Below are positions 42,770 through 52,241 of a stretch of 64,000 nucleotides of DNA, piece after piece. The position numbers and the translations under genes were made by a program. The notes beneath the pieces were generated by a model. The model did no database searches. It was not told the DNA's origin and was given only the letters and a program-made list of their open reading frames with translations. Source of the DNA: Candidatus Kapaibacterium sp. (GTDB lineage: Bacteria; Bacteroidota; Ignavibacteria; Kapaibacteriales; NICIL-2); assembly GCA_026003475.1 (NCBI GenBank), contig BPHJ01000001.1, forward strand, positions 1,425,189-1,489,188. The letters are read 5' to 3'. Numbering within the stretch: the first letter of the stretch is position 1; each line of letters opens with the position of its first letter.

Positions 42770-44374
42770 TCAGAGCACTGCGGTTACCTTGAGCACGTCA
42801 CGCACCTCGGGCTCGACGTTACCGGCAAACTGCTCAAAATTTTGTTCGAAAAGTGCGACAAGGTATCGCGCTTTGTCCTCGTAGGCATTGGGGTCTGCCC
42901 ACGTTGCACGCGGATTGAGAATACTCTCGGGAACGCCCTCGCATCGCGTCGGGATCGAAAGCCCGAAATACGGTTCGGTGACAAATTCGACGTTATCAAG
43001 TGCGCCTGTGAGCGCCGCACGCAGCAGAGCACGGGTATAGGCGATTTTCATCCGACTCCCAACGCCGTACGGTCCGCCGCTCCAGCCCGTATTGACCAGC
43101 CACACGGTTGCATTGTGCTTGAGCATCCGTTCGCGAAGCATGTTCGCATAGACCGAGGGATGGTGTACCATGAACGGTGCACCAAAGCAGGTCGAAAACG
43201 TCGCTGTGGGTTCCTTGACGCCTGCTTCGGTTCCCGCCACGCGAGCAGTATAGCCCGACAGGAAGTGGTACATTGCCTGCTGCGGCGTTAGTCGTGCAAT
43301 CGGCGGCATCACGCCAAAGGAGTCGCAGGTCAGAAAGAAAATGTTGGTTGGGTGGCCAGCTTTGTTGTCCGAAACGATGTTCGGTAACATCACACGCTTG
43401 TACGACGCGCGGGTATTTTCGGTGATGGTTTGATCGGCCAGGTCAATCCGGCGCGTCTGTGGATCGTAGACGACGTTTTCGAGTATCGTCCCGAACGTCC
43501 GCGTCATTTGGAAAATAAGTGGTTCCGACTCAGCACTCAAATTGATCACCTTCGCATAGCAACCACCTTCGAAGTTGAAGATGCCTTCATCGCTCCAGCC
43601 GTGTTCGTCATCACCGATGAGCGGACGTTCTGGGTCTGTTGAAAGGGTTGTCTTGCCCGTGCCCGACAGTCCAAAAAAGAGCGCGACATCACCACGAGAG
43701 CCGACGTTGGCCGAACAGTGCATCGGAAAAACACCCCGCAATGGCAGCAGGTAATTCATCAGTGTGAACACCGACTTTTTGATTTCCCCAGCATAGTGCG
43801 TTCCTCCAATCAACACCAAGCGCTGCTCGAAGCTGAGCAGAATGAATTTGTGCGATGCAGTTCCATCCACATCCGGCTGCGCGTGAAAATTGGGGACGTG
43901 GATAATTGTAAAGTCCGGTACGAAGGCTCTCAGTTCTTCATCACTTGGTTCGATGAACATGTTCTGGGCAAACAGGCTATGCCAGGCATGTTCGGTAATC
44001 ACACGAACCCCGTAGCGATAGCGTTCGTCGGCACCAACCCAGCAGTCGTGGACGTACACGTCGCGCCCTTGGAGGTAGGCGAACACTCGCTGTTTGACGC
44101 GATCGAATGCCGCTGGTGCGAAGGGGCGGTTGACTTTTCCCCACCAAACGTGATCTTTCGAGGATGCTTCTTCGACGATGAATTTATCGTTTGCACTTCT
44201 GCCCGTATTCGGGGCGGTCATGCAGAGCAGCGCACCGTGTTCGGAAATTTCCGCCTCCCCCAGAATGACCGCGTGCTCATAGAGCTCTGCTGCCGAAGCG
44301 TTACGGTTGATTTCACCCAGCCCAATGAGTCCAAGGTTGGCAAGGTCCGAGCGGAGTGCATCGGAGGCTATCAT
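42770..44374 (-). CDS. pckA: phosphoenolpyruvate carboxykinase (ATP)
   Basis: A 534-aa enzyme of normal length converting oxaloacetate and ATP to PEP and CO2 in gluconeogenesis. Motifs: VRVITEHAWHSLFAQNMFI, LIGGTHYAGEIKKSVFTLMN, the kinase-1a loop FFGLSGTGKTTLSTDPERPL, the metal-binding LIGDDEHGWSDEGIFNFEGG and VWLVNTGWSGGPYGVGSRM. The start at 44374 (MIASDALRSDLANLG) is chosen because a -7 box lies 37 nt upstream, inside the longer frame. It is divergent from fni across an 79-bp region. Confidence 0.97.
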   Translation of the reverse strand: MIASDALRSDLANLGLIGLGEINRNASAAELYEHAVILGEAEISEHGALLCMTAPNTGRSANDKFIVEEASSKDHVWWGKVNRPFAPAAFDRVKQRVFAYLQGRDVYVHDCWVGADERYRYGVRVITEHAWHSLFAQNMFIEPSDEELRAFVPDFTIIHVPNFHAQPDVDGTASHKFILLSFEQRLVLIGGTHYAGEIKKSVFTLMNYLLPLRGVFPMHCSANVGSRGDVALFFGLSGTGKTTLSTDPERPLIGDDEHGWSDEGIFNFEGGCYAKVINLSAESEPLIFQMTRTFGTILENVVYDPQTRRIDLADQTITENTRASYKRVMLPNIVSDNKAGHPTNIFFLTCDSFGVMPPIARLTPQQAMYHFLSGYTARVAGTEAGVKEPTATFSTCFGAPFMVHHPSVYANMLRERMLKHNATVWLVNTGWSGGPYGVGSRMKIAYTRALLRAALTGALDNVEFVTEPYFGLSIPTRCEGVPESILNPRATWADPNAYEDKARYLVALFEQNFEQFAGNVEPEVRDVLKVTAVL

Positions 44375-44401
44375 GTGATGGCATGCAAAAAGTGAAACAC
44401 A

Positions 44402-44429
44402 TTGGCGCTGCAAACTTACAGCATATTTG
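44402..44429 (+). promoter_or_regulatory. promoter of fni (TTG-N17-CATATTTG)
   Basis: TTG at 44402-44404, a 17-bp spacer, then CATATTTG (44422-44429) followed by CAG. The -7 octamer has one mismatch from TAnnTTTG. This is the one site where a -33-like TTG sits at proper spacing. It overlaps the divergent pckA promoter, so the two may compete. Confidence 0.5.
44411..44418 (-). promoter_or_regulatory. -7 promoter element of pckA
   Basis: Minus strand TAAGTTTG followed by CAG, an exact TAnnTTTGC match 37 nt upstream of the pckA ATG. Confidence 0.6.
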
Positions 44430-44453
44430 CAGTCACGTCATGCCAAGACTACC

Positions 44454-45524
44454 ATGAACGACTCCATGCACACCTCCTCGCGGAAAGAAGAACACGTGCG
44501 GCTCTGCACTGAACGTGACGTCCGCTTCCGCCAGAAAACAACAGGATTCGAGCGCTACGAATTCGACTACGTTGCTCTCCCGGAACTGGACTTCGACGAA
44601 ATCGAAACGCAAACAACATTCCTCGGACGCACACTCCGTCTGCCACTGATTGTATCGTCCATGACTGGCGGGTATGCTGGAGCTGAGGCGATCAATGCAG
44701 CACTTGCTGAATGCTGCCAGCATCACCGTATAGCGCTGGGAGTGGGTTCAATGCGGCAACTGCTCGAATCGGATGCGCACTTGCAGAGCTTCCGCATTGC
44801 TCGCGATCGAGCACCAGACATTCCACTGGTTGCCAATATTGGTGCAACACAACTGGTGCAGGGAGTTCGCCTGCAGGACATCCAACGCCTTGTGTCTCTG
44901 CTGGATGCCGACGCAGTGGCAATCCATCTGAATCCACTCCAGGAATTGCTGCAACCAGAGGGCACGCCACGATTTCGTGGTGTGCTCGATGCCATTGCAG
45001 CAGTGGTCGAGCAGTGCTCCGTTCCGGTCCTTGTCAAGGAAGTTGGTGCTGGACTGTCTGGACGCGTCGCAGTATCGCTGCTTGTTGCTGGCGTTCGGAT
45101 TCTCGACGTCGCTGGTGCCGGGGGAACAAGCTGGGCAGGAGTTGAACTACTGCGAGCAGCACCCGACGGCACCAACCATCCTTTGGCAGAACTCTGGGAC
45201 TGCGGGATACCGACAGCTGACGCTCTTGCTGAGGTCCATGCTTTGCGCTCGCAGTACCACTTCACTCTGATTGCATCCGGCGGCATACGGAGTGGTTTTG
45301 ATGCTGCCAAAGCACTGGCACTCGGAGCCGACCTGGTGGGCATTGCACGTCCGCTCTTGCAAGCATACCAGCGCGGCGGAAGGACAGAGCTGGATCGCTT
45401 TCTTGCAGACTGGGAACTGCAACTGCGCGCAGCACTGTTTGTTTGCGGTTGCCAAAACCTTTCGGCACTCAATGCTTCATGTCTACGAGTGCGGACCTGT
45501 GACCATCGTGATGACAGCAAATGA
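44454..45524 (+). CDS. fni: type 2 isopentenyl-diphosphate delta-isomerase (FMN-dependent)
   Basis: A 356-aa enzyme interconverting IPP and DMAPP with reduced FMN. Motifs: FDYVALPELDFDEIETQTTF, PLIVSSMTGGYAGAEAINAA (phosphate-binding), ALGVGSMRQLLE, AIHLNPLQELLQPEGTPRFR with the catalytic Gln and metal-binding Glu, VPVLVKEVGAGLSGRVAVSL, AGAGGTSWAGVELLRA and ASGGIRSGFDAAKALALGAD. The start at 44454 is the first ATG after the promoter. Its stop overlaps the ATG of the polyprenyl synthase gene (ATGA), linking isomerisation with chain elongation. Confidence 0.95.
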   Translation: MNDSMHTSSRKEEHVRLCTERDVRFRQKTTGFERYEFDYVALPELDFDEIETQTTFLGRTLRLPLIVSSMTGGYAGAEAINAALAECCQHHRIALGVGSMRQLLESDAHLQSFRIARDRAPDIPLVANIGATQLVQGVRLQDIQRLVSLLDADAVAIHLNPLQELLQPEGTPRFRGVLDAIAAVVEQCSVPVLVKEVGAGLSGRVAVSLLVAGVRILDVAGAGGTSWAGVELLRAAPDGTNHPLAELWDCGIPTADALAEVHALRSQYHFTLIASGGIRSGFDAAKALALGADLVGIARPLLQAYQRGGRTELDRFLADWELQLRAALFVCGCQNLSALNASCLRVRTCDHRDDSK

Positions 45525-46492
45525 AAAATCGTTACCTCGAGCAGATTGAGCAGAAAATAGCCGATGCGCTCAGCAATGCCCACCTCCCACCTGTTCTCGG
45601 CACACCCATCGCCTACGCACTCCAGAGCGGTGGGAAGCGATTGCGTCCCCTGATCACCATGCTCGCAGCCGATGCCTGTGGAAGCACCGAGGATGCAACA
45701 CCTGCCGCAGCAGCAATTGAAATTCTGCACAATTTTACCCTTGTCCACGACGACATCATGGACCGCTCCCCCCTCCGCCGGGGCAAGCCAACGGTCTTCA
45801 CTCAATGGGACGAAGCAACCGCAATCTTGGCGGGGGATACGATGATGGGCATTGCTTACGCGATGCTGAGCTCGTACTATTCACCCCCCATTTGTCAGCG
45901 GCTCGTGGCGGCATTCTCGACAGCGTTTGTGGAAATATGCATCGGACAGGCAGAAGACTTGGCGTTTCGGAGTACTCCGACTGTTTCGATGGATGACTAC
46001 TTGGGGATGATTTCCCGAAAAACTGCCCGGCTCTTTGCAACCGCTGCCGTCGCTGGTGGCATCGTCGCAATGGCAGACCAGGCAACGCAACAAGCACTCG
46101 ACACCATCGGCACTGCCATCGGTATTGCATTTCAGGTGCAAGATGACATGCTAGACCTATTCGGCACGCCAGAGTTCGGTAAACAGCGTGGACAAGACCT
46201 TCGCGAGGGGAAGAAAACCTATCCCATTCTCTGCGCGGTCGCCTCGACGCGCGATAACGATGACCGTGTCGTTTTAGAGCGTTACCTGGCAGGTACCGGG
46301 ATCAACTCCGACGAAGACATCGAACACATTGCGGCTATCTGCCGTCGGGCTGGTGTCCTCCAGCAAGCACAAGCAACGATCAATCACTACATCGAGCAGG
46401 CACAGGCAATACTGACTGCTGCACTTCCCCCAACACCAGCCCGAGCAGAGCTTATCACCATCGCCGATACAACCCGAACGCGACAACTGTAG
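45521..46492 (+). CDS. trans-polyprenyl diphosphate synthase
   Basis: A 323-aa isoprenoid chain-elongation enzyme. Both aspartate-rich metal sites are intact: LVHDDIMDRSPLRRGKPT (DDxxD) and AFQVQDDMLDLFGTPEFGKQ. Also present are LQSGGKRLRPLITMLAADA and DLREGKKTYPILCAV. Length fits the long-chain (octaprenyl/heptaprenyl or geranylgeranyl) group; two residues before the first DDxxD is Val, and product length cannot be read safely. It is translationally coupled to fni and followed by a strong terminator. It probably supplies the menaquinone side chain. Confidence 0.93.
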   Translation: MKNRYLEQIEQKIADALSNAHLPPVLGTPIAYALQSGGKRLRPLITMLAADACGSTEDATPAAAAIEILHNFTLVHDDIMDRSPLRRGKPTVFTQWDEATAILAGDTMMGIAYAMLSSYYSPPICQRLVAAFSTAFVEICIGQAEDLAFRSTPTVSMDDYLGMISRKTARLFATAAVAGGIVAMADQATQQALDTIGTAIGIAFQVQDDMLDLFGTPEFGKQRGQDLREGKKTYPILCAVASTRDNDDRVVLERYLAGTGINSDEDIEHIAAICRRAGVLQQAQATINHYIEQAQAILTAALPPTPARAELITIADTTRTRQL

Positions 46493-46529
46493 GTACGCTG
46501 GCTAAATCCATTCAACGGCAACAACAAAA

Positions 46530-46565
46530 ACACGCTCCCCATAGCAGGGAGCGTGTCCGTTTTTG
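46530..46565. terminator. bidirectional Rho-independent terminator
   Basis: A perfect 10-bp stem ACACGCTCCC/GGGAGCGTGT with a 7-nt loop, flanked by AAAAA on the left and CCGTTTTT on the right. It ends the polyprenyl synthase gene on the plus strand and the sigma factor gene on the minus strand. Confidence 0.85.
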
Positions 46566-46593
46566 CGTAGTTCTCTGAGCAGTACGACGCGTC

Positions 46594-47340
46594 CTACTGC
46601 TCTGCAAATTCTGCTTCCCAATCTTCGGTGCTGGTTTCGCTCTCTTGGGCGTTGAGCATATCGTAGAGGTAGCCAAGTTTTTTGCGCAGATGCAGGACCG
46701 CATACCGCTTTCGCGCGAGCAGTGTATTGATGTTGACGCCTGTTGCTTCGCTCATTTCACGAAACGACACACCTTCGAATTCGTTTTTCTCGAACACCTC
46801 GCGTTGCTCAGGCGGAAGCTCGGCAAGTCCTTTCTGAATTTCTTCCCAGATGGTTTTGCGCAGTAACTCGGTGTCGGGGGAGTAACTTTCGTCGGCGATG
46901 AAGTTCTCGAACGACTCGATGCCGTCGTCAATTTGTGCTGGTGTCAGCATGTCGGAGAAGGCATCGGTTTTCTTCTTGCGGTACGAATCAATGATCCGAT
47001 TTCGCACAGCAGTAAAGACCCACGACGCGACATTCTCGATCGGCTTATCGAGCGTTTGCGCCGCAGCAAGGACGTTGGCGAAGACATCCTGCAGGATATC
47101 CTCGGCTTCTTCTTGCGTCTTGACCCGCTGACGGATGAAACCGAGCAGCTTTTTCCGGTCAGTGCGGTAGAGTTGTTCCAGTTGCATTGCCAGGTCCATA
47201 GCCGGCTCCATGAGTTGAGTTGTGGCACTTCCAGTTACGCGCTCCGATGAGCGCAAACGAGTCAGCAATTGGTCATGCCACCTATCTCCATTGGTTGGTT
47301 GAACTTCAACTTCATTGGTAATAACACAGTGCTGTTCCAT
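46594..47340 (-). CDS. sigma-70 family RNA polymerase sigma factor (ECF type)
   Basis: A 248-aa sigma factor. Region 2 includes LEQLYRTDRKKLLGFIRQRV, QEEAEDILQDVFANVL and VASWVFTAVRNRIIDSYRKK. Region 4 has GLAELPPEQREVFEKNEFEG and the helix-turn-helix VSFREMSEATGVNINTLLAR, then KRYAVLHLRKKL. The C-terminus is acidic (QESETSTEDWEAEFAEQ). The start is uncertain: ATG 47340 gives a long N-terminal extension, while ATG 47211 starts close to region 2. No anti-sigma gene is adjacent; the next gene is hutU, transcribed towards it. Confidence 0.9.
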   Translation of the reverse strand: MEQHCVITNEVEVQPTNGDRWHDQLLTRLRSSERVTGSATTQLMEPAMDLAMQLEQLYRTDRKKLLGFIRQRVKTQEEAEDILQDVFANVLAAAQTLDKPIENVASWVFTAVRNRIIDSYRKKKTDAFSDMLTPAQIDDGIESFENFIADESYSPDTELLRKTIWEEIQKGLAELPPEQREVFEKNEFEGVSFREMSEATGVNINTLLARKRYAVLHLRKKLGYLYDMLNAQESETSTEDWEAEFAEQ

Positions 47341-47381
47341 TTTGTTTCGTCGTTGTTGTCGGTCGCACACAATTCCACGAG

Positions 47382-47389
47382 CAAAACTG
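47382..47389 (-). promoter_or_regulatory. -7-like element of the sigma factor gene
   Basis: Minus strand CAGTTTTG followed by CTC, one mismatch from TAnnTTTG and 42 nt upstream of the ATG at 47340. Its position gives mild support to that start. Confidence 0.35.
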
Positions 47390-47440
47390 TGCCACGACGA
47401 TCTCTTGCTCTTGGTTCGGCCACTTAGACACAGCTACCTG

Positions 47441-49141
<1,701 letters not shown>

Positions 49142-49148
49142 GGGGGCA

Positions 49149-49499
49149 TTACTCGACAGTTGATGTATCGTCACTTCGAAGCGATTCTGCAATTTGCCGG
49201 AGCATGTGCCAGGGATAAATGCCCGTGTCGTGGCCATCTGCCCAACGTGCACGCACCCCGTAGTTCCCGACAGGCTCGAGTGCAACAAGCTCGTTCATAC
49301 CTGGGGTCAACTGCTGGAGCGGGAGCAGAACTGTTGTGCCGAAGACTTGTTCACCCTTGCAGTATGCACAGGGGCACAGCCGACGCAACTGTTCCAGTGG
49401 TATCAGCGCAGAAAATCCATCACCCCATGCAAGACGGAGTGTTGTCGAATCGTGCCGTTCGATGACTGTCGGGATAAGCGCTGCAACGTTGCTATGCAT
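49149..49499 (-). CDS. DUF971 domain protein
   Basis: A 116-aa protein consisting of one DUF971 domain (the N-terminal domain of gamma-butyrobetaine hydroxylase-like proteins; linked in some proteins to Fe-S assembly factors). The signature is [20 protein letters not shown] followed by [11 protein letters not shown], with a CxCxxC metal-binding motif, and [20 protein letters not shown] with WHMLRQI. The start at 49499 leaves the divergent promoter region free. It lies directly upstream of hutU. A specific role is not established. Confidence 0.88.
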   Translation of the reverse strand: MHSNVAALIPTVIERHDSTTLRLAWGDGFSALIPLEQLRRLCPCAYCKGEQVFGTTVLLPLQQLTPGMNELVALEPVGNYGVRARWADGHDTGIYPWHMLRQIAESLRSDDTSTVE

Positions 49500-49545
49500 T
49501 CTTCGCGCCGGACCGGCGCCGATACTGTCAGAGACACTCACACTG

Positions 49546-49553
49546 CAAAAATC
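49546..49553 (-). promoter_or_regulatory. -7-like element of DUF971-hutU
   Basis: Minus strand GATTTTTG followed by CAG, one mismatch from TAnnTTTGC, 47 nt upstream of the DUF971 ATG. A TTG lies 14 bp further upstream. It abuts the plus-strand element for yjbQ. Confidence 0.4.
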
Positions 49554-49554
49554 G

Positions 49555-49562
49555 TAAATTTC
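49555..49562 (+). promoter_or_regulatory. -7-like element of the yjbQ-comF operon
   Basis: TAAATTTC followed by CAC, one mismatch from TAnnTTTG, 47 nt upstream of the ATG at 49609. Confidence 0.35.
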
Positions 49563-49608
49563 CACCCCAATTCGAGCACAGATCACGACACGTGAGCGTT
49601 CACGGGCA

Positions 49609-50034
49609 ATGGATATTTTCCAGCGTACAATCCATCTGGAAGGGTTCGGGCAGGGCATCCACTGCATCACCGACCACATCACCGGCCAACTTCCAGAGCT
49701 TGAGCAGTACCGCTGTGGTCTGGTGCATCTGTTCCTCCAGCACACCAGCGCAGCATTAACACTCGGTGAGAATACCGACCCCGATGTTCGCGCCGATCTG
49801 GTCGAACATCTTCAGCGGCTCATTCCGGATGACCTTCGATTGTATCGTCACCGCATCGAGGGCGCCGACGATGCTTCTTCCCACATCAAGAGCGCCGTCA
49901 TCGGTGCAAGTCTGGCGCTGCCCTTTGCCGATGGTCGTCTGCTCCTGGGAACGTGGCAGGGCATTTACCTGTGCGAATTTCGTACTGGCCGACACCGCAG
50001 AAGTATCATTGCCACGATAATCGGTGCGCGATGA
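49609..50034 (+). CDS. YjbQ family protein (UPF0047)
   Basis: A 141-aa protein of the YjbQ/UPF0047 family; E. coli YjbQ has weak thiamin phosphate synthase activity. The family signatures are clear: GLVHLFLQHTSAALTLGEN (with the conserved His) and DASSHIKSAVIGASLALPFA, then GTWQGIYLCEFRTGRHRRSI with the conserved WQGI/E segment. Length is normal. Its TGA overlaps the ATG of the comF-like gene (ATGA). Confidence 0.94.
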   Translation: MDIFQRTIHLEGFGQGIHCITDHITGQLPELEQYRCGLVHLFLQHTSAALTLGENTDPDVRADLVEHLQRLIPDDLRLYRHRIEGADDASSHIKSAVIGASLALPFADGRLLLGTWQGIYLCEFRTGRHRRSIIATIIGAR

Positions 50035-50771
50035 AGAATGCCGGCCTTCGGCTATTGCGGTATGTATCGGATGCCGCCGAATCCATGCTGGCGCTCTTGA
50101 TGCCCTGGCGATGCTTGATCTGCAGTGCGGTTCTTCCCTCCGACACGCTGTGGCACTATCTCTGCCAGCAATGTTTCGACCGTTTACAACCAGCACCACC
50201 ACCACCCGTCCTCGGCTCCATTGCCGATGAGCACCTCGACCCAGATGAACGCGCACTTTCTCACGTTATGGCACGGTGGAGTGCCCATCCTACCCAGCGG
50301 CCCGGACTGTTTGACCTCATCTATGCGCTCAAGTACTACGGCTACTGGCGCATTGGGGTCGAATTGGGCATTGAACTTGGGGCGGCAATCCACTTGTTAC
50401 GCGGCAGAGACTATGACGCGATTATCCCAGTTCCTATCCATCCTGCTCGGCGCCGAGAACGTGGCTACAATCAATCGGAAGCTATTGCTGAAGGTGTGCA
50501 ACACATCCTGCGCATTCCTCGCTGGACAGATGCTCTTCGCCGAACACGGTACACCCAGAGCCAAACAACACTGTCGGCTGCCGATCGTCGAACAAACACC
50601 CGCGGCGCATTCGGTGCCGGTACGATGGCCGATCGCCTGCGTGGTGCTCAATTGTTGATCGTCGACGACGTGTTCACCACAGGCTCGACACTCAACAGCG
50701 TTGCCCTTGCGGCACTTGAACACGGAGCAGCCAGCGTTGATGCTGCAACGCTTGTCGCAGCTGTCCAATAG
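50031..50771 (+). CDS. ComF family phosphoribosyltransferase-like protein
   Basis: A 246-aa ComF protein. An N-terminal zinc-ribbon (CLIC ... CQQC) is followed by the phosphoribosyltransferase fold: LKYYGYWRIGVELGIELGAA, IIPVPIHPARRRERGYNQSE and the PRPP-loop LLIVDDVFTTGSTLNSVALA. In naturally competent bacteria ComF is needed for DNA uptake or processing; whether this organism is competent is unknown. The start at 50031 overlaps the yjbQ stop by 4 bp. Confidence 0.92.
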   Translation: MKNAGLRLLRYVSDAAESMLALLMPWRCLICSAVLPSDTLWHYLCQQCFDRLQPAPPPPVLGSIADEHLDPDERALSHVMARWSAHPTQRPGLFDLIYALKYYGYWRIGVELGIELGAAIHLLRGRDYDAIIPVPIHPARRRERGYNQSEAIAEGVQHILRIPRWTDALRRTRYTQSQTTLSAADRRTNTRGAFGAGTMADRLRGAQLLIVDDVFTTGSTLNSVALAALEHGAASVDAATLVAAVQ

Positions 50772-50797
50772 CCCACCACCATCAGACAGGAACACCG

Positions 50798-52183
50798 ATG
50801 CAACGATTGCTTACCTTCTGCCTTGTCGTGTGTAGCTGCACGGCGCAAGTTTTGTTGCCCTACCCGCTCGATACCCCAGGCGACGGCATCCCACCAGAGG
50901 TGTACCGTGGGCGTCGAGCTCAACTGCTCAGTGCCCACACCGAGCGATCGGTTATCCTCCTATTGAGTGCAGATGTACGCAATCGGCAGAACGACGTTGA
51001 TTACGAATACCGCCAGAACTCGAACCTGCTCTACGTGACCGGTTGCACTGAACCGCGATGCGCATTGCTCTTGGTCCCAGGCGGTATTCGGTGGCACGAC
51101 TCGATAGTCAACGAGGTGTTTTTCATTCCTCCACGCGATCCGGAACGCGAGGTCTGGAGCGGCGTACAGATGGGCCCAGACGAAGCCGAGCGCATTCTGC
51201 AAATCCGTCCGACGTTGGCGTATGCATCCTTGCCTGCGGTGCTCGATTCGGTGTTAGCAGGCAAAGACACGCTCTACATTGCCTCCGGTCTTCCGACGCC
51301 ATCGGTACTACTTCCCATTTGGGGAACTCGAATTGACGTGGAACGGCTCCTGCGCGATTCGCTCCAGAAGCGCTATCCCAACCTTGTTGTGCGGACCTCA
51401 CTCCGGACGCTTGCTGCAATGCGCCAGCACAAAGACACCCACGAAGTGCGCCTCCTTCGGCGTGCGATCGAGATCACGCTCGATGCGTTCGAAGCAACCA
51501 TGCGGGCAGCGCGGCCTGGAATGAATGAATACGAACTCGAAGCACTCATGGAATACCACTTCCGCCGAGCTGGCGCCGAGGACGTCGGTTATCCAAGCAT
51601 TGTCGGCAGTGGATACAACAGTTGCATCCTGCACTACCAAAAAAATCGCCGCACCACACAGGTGGGCGACCTTGTGCTTGCTGACTGTGGCGCCGAATAC
51701 CATGGCTACACTGCCGACATCACGCGCACCTTTCCGATCAGTGGCCGTTTTACACCCGAGCAGCGAGCGCTCTATCTGCTCGTGCTCGAAGCCCAAGACT
51801 CTGCCATCGCAGCAGCCCAGGTCGGTGCACCGTTTCGAGCAACTCACCGCGCTGCTGAGTCTGTGATCGCTCGCGGGCTGATGGAGCTTGGCATTATCTC
51901 GTCTCCGGCCGAAGTTCGCCGCTATTTCATGCATGGCACTTCGCACTACCTTGGGCTTGATGTCCATGATGCAGGCACCTACGGACCGCTTAGCGACGGC
52001 ACCGTCATCACCGTCGAACCAGGCATCTACATTCCGCCGGGCAGTCCCTGCCCCGAACGCTGGTGGAATATCGGCATTCGCATCGAGGACGACATCTTGG
52101 TAACCGAGCGCGGCCCCATCAACCTTTCAGCACGACTTGCACGCCACCCCGACGCTATCGAAGTCTTGATGCAATCGCGGTGA
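50798..52183 (+). CDS. exported Xaa-Pro aminopeptidase-like M24B metallopeptidase
   Basis: A 461-aa protein. The first 16 residues (MQRLLTFCLVVCSCTA) look like a signal peptide, with a possible lipobox, so it acts outside the cytoplasm, unlike most PepP. The aminopeptidase P N-domain (VDYEYRQNSNLLYVTGCTEP) is followed by the pita-bread fold. All five metal ligands are visible: Asp in VLADCGAEYHG, Asp in YTADITRTFP, His in MHGTSHYLGLDVHDAG, Glu in ITVEPGIYIP and Glu in GIRIEDDILV. Probable role: trimming X-Pro peptides in the periplasm, which would suit a peptide-importing cell. Confidence 0.92.
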   Translation: MQRLLTFCLVVCSCTAQVLLPYPLDTPGDGIPPEVYRGRRAQLLSAHTERSVILLLSADVRNRQNDVDYEYRQNSNLLYVTGCTEPRCALLLVPGGIRWHDSIVNEVFFIPPRDPEREVWSGVQMGPDEAERILQIRPTLAYASLPAVLDSVLAGKDTLYIASGLPTPSVLLPIWGTRIDVERLLRDSLQKRYPNLVVRTSLRTLAAMRQHKDTHEVRLLRRAIEITLDAFEATMRAARPGMNEYELEALMEYHFRRAGAEDVGYPSIVGSGYNSCILHYQKNRRTTQVGDLVLADCGAEYHGYTADITRTFPISGRFTPEQRALYLLVLEAQDSAIAAAQVGAPFRATHRAAESVIARGLMELGIISSPAEVRRYFMHGTSHYLGLDVHDAGTYGPLSDGTVITVEPGIYIPPGSPCPERWWNIGIRIEDDILVTERGPINLSARLARHPDAIEVLMQSR

Positions 52184-52241
52184 CTGAAGTCGACGCTGAA
52201 GTACATTTTCAAGCACAGAATTGATAGCTCCCGTGTCTTGG

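Noticed and set aside
44723-45805. 360-codon minus-strand open frame across fni and the polyprenyl synthase gene
   Set aside because: It is antisense to two well-supported genes and has no recognisable motif.
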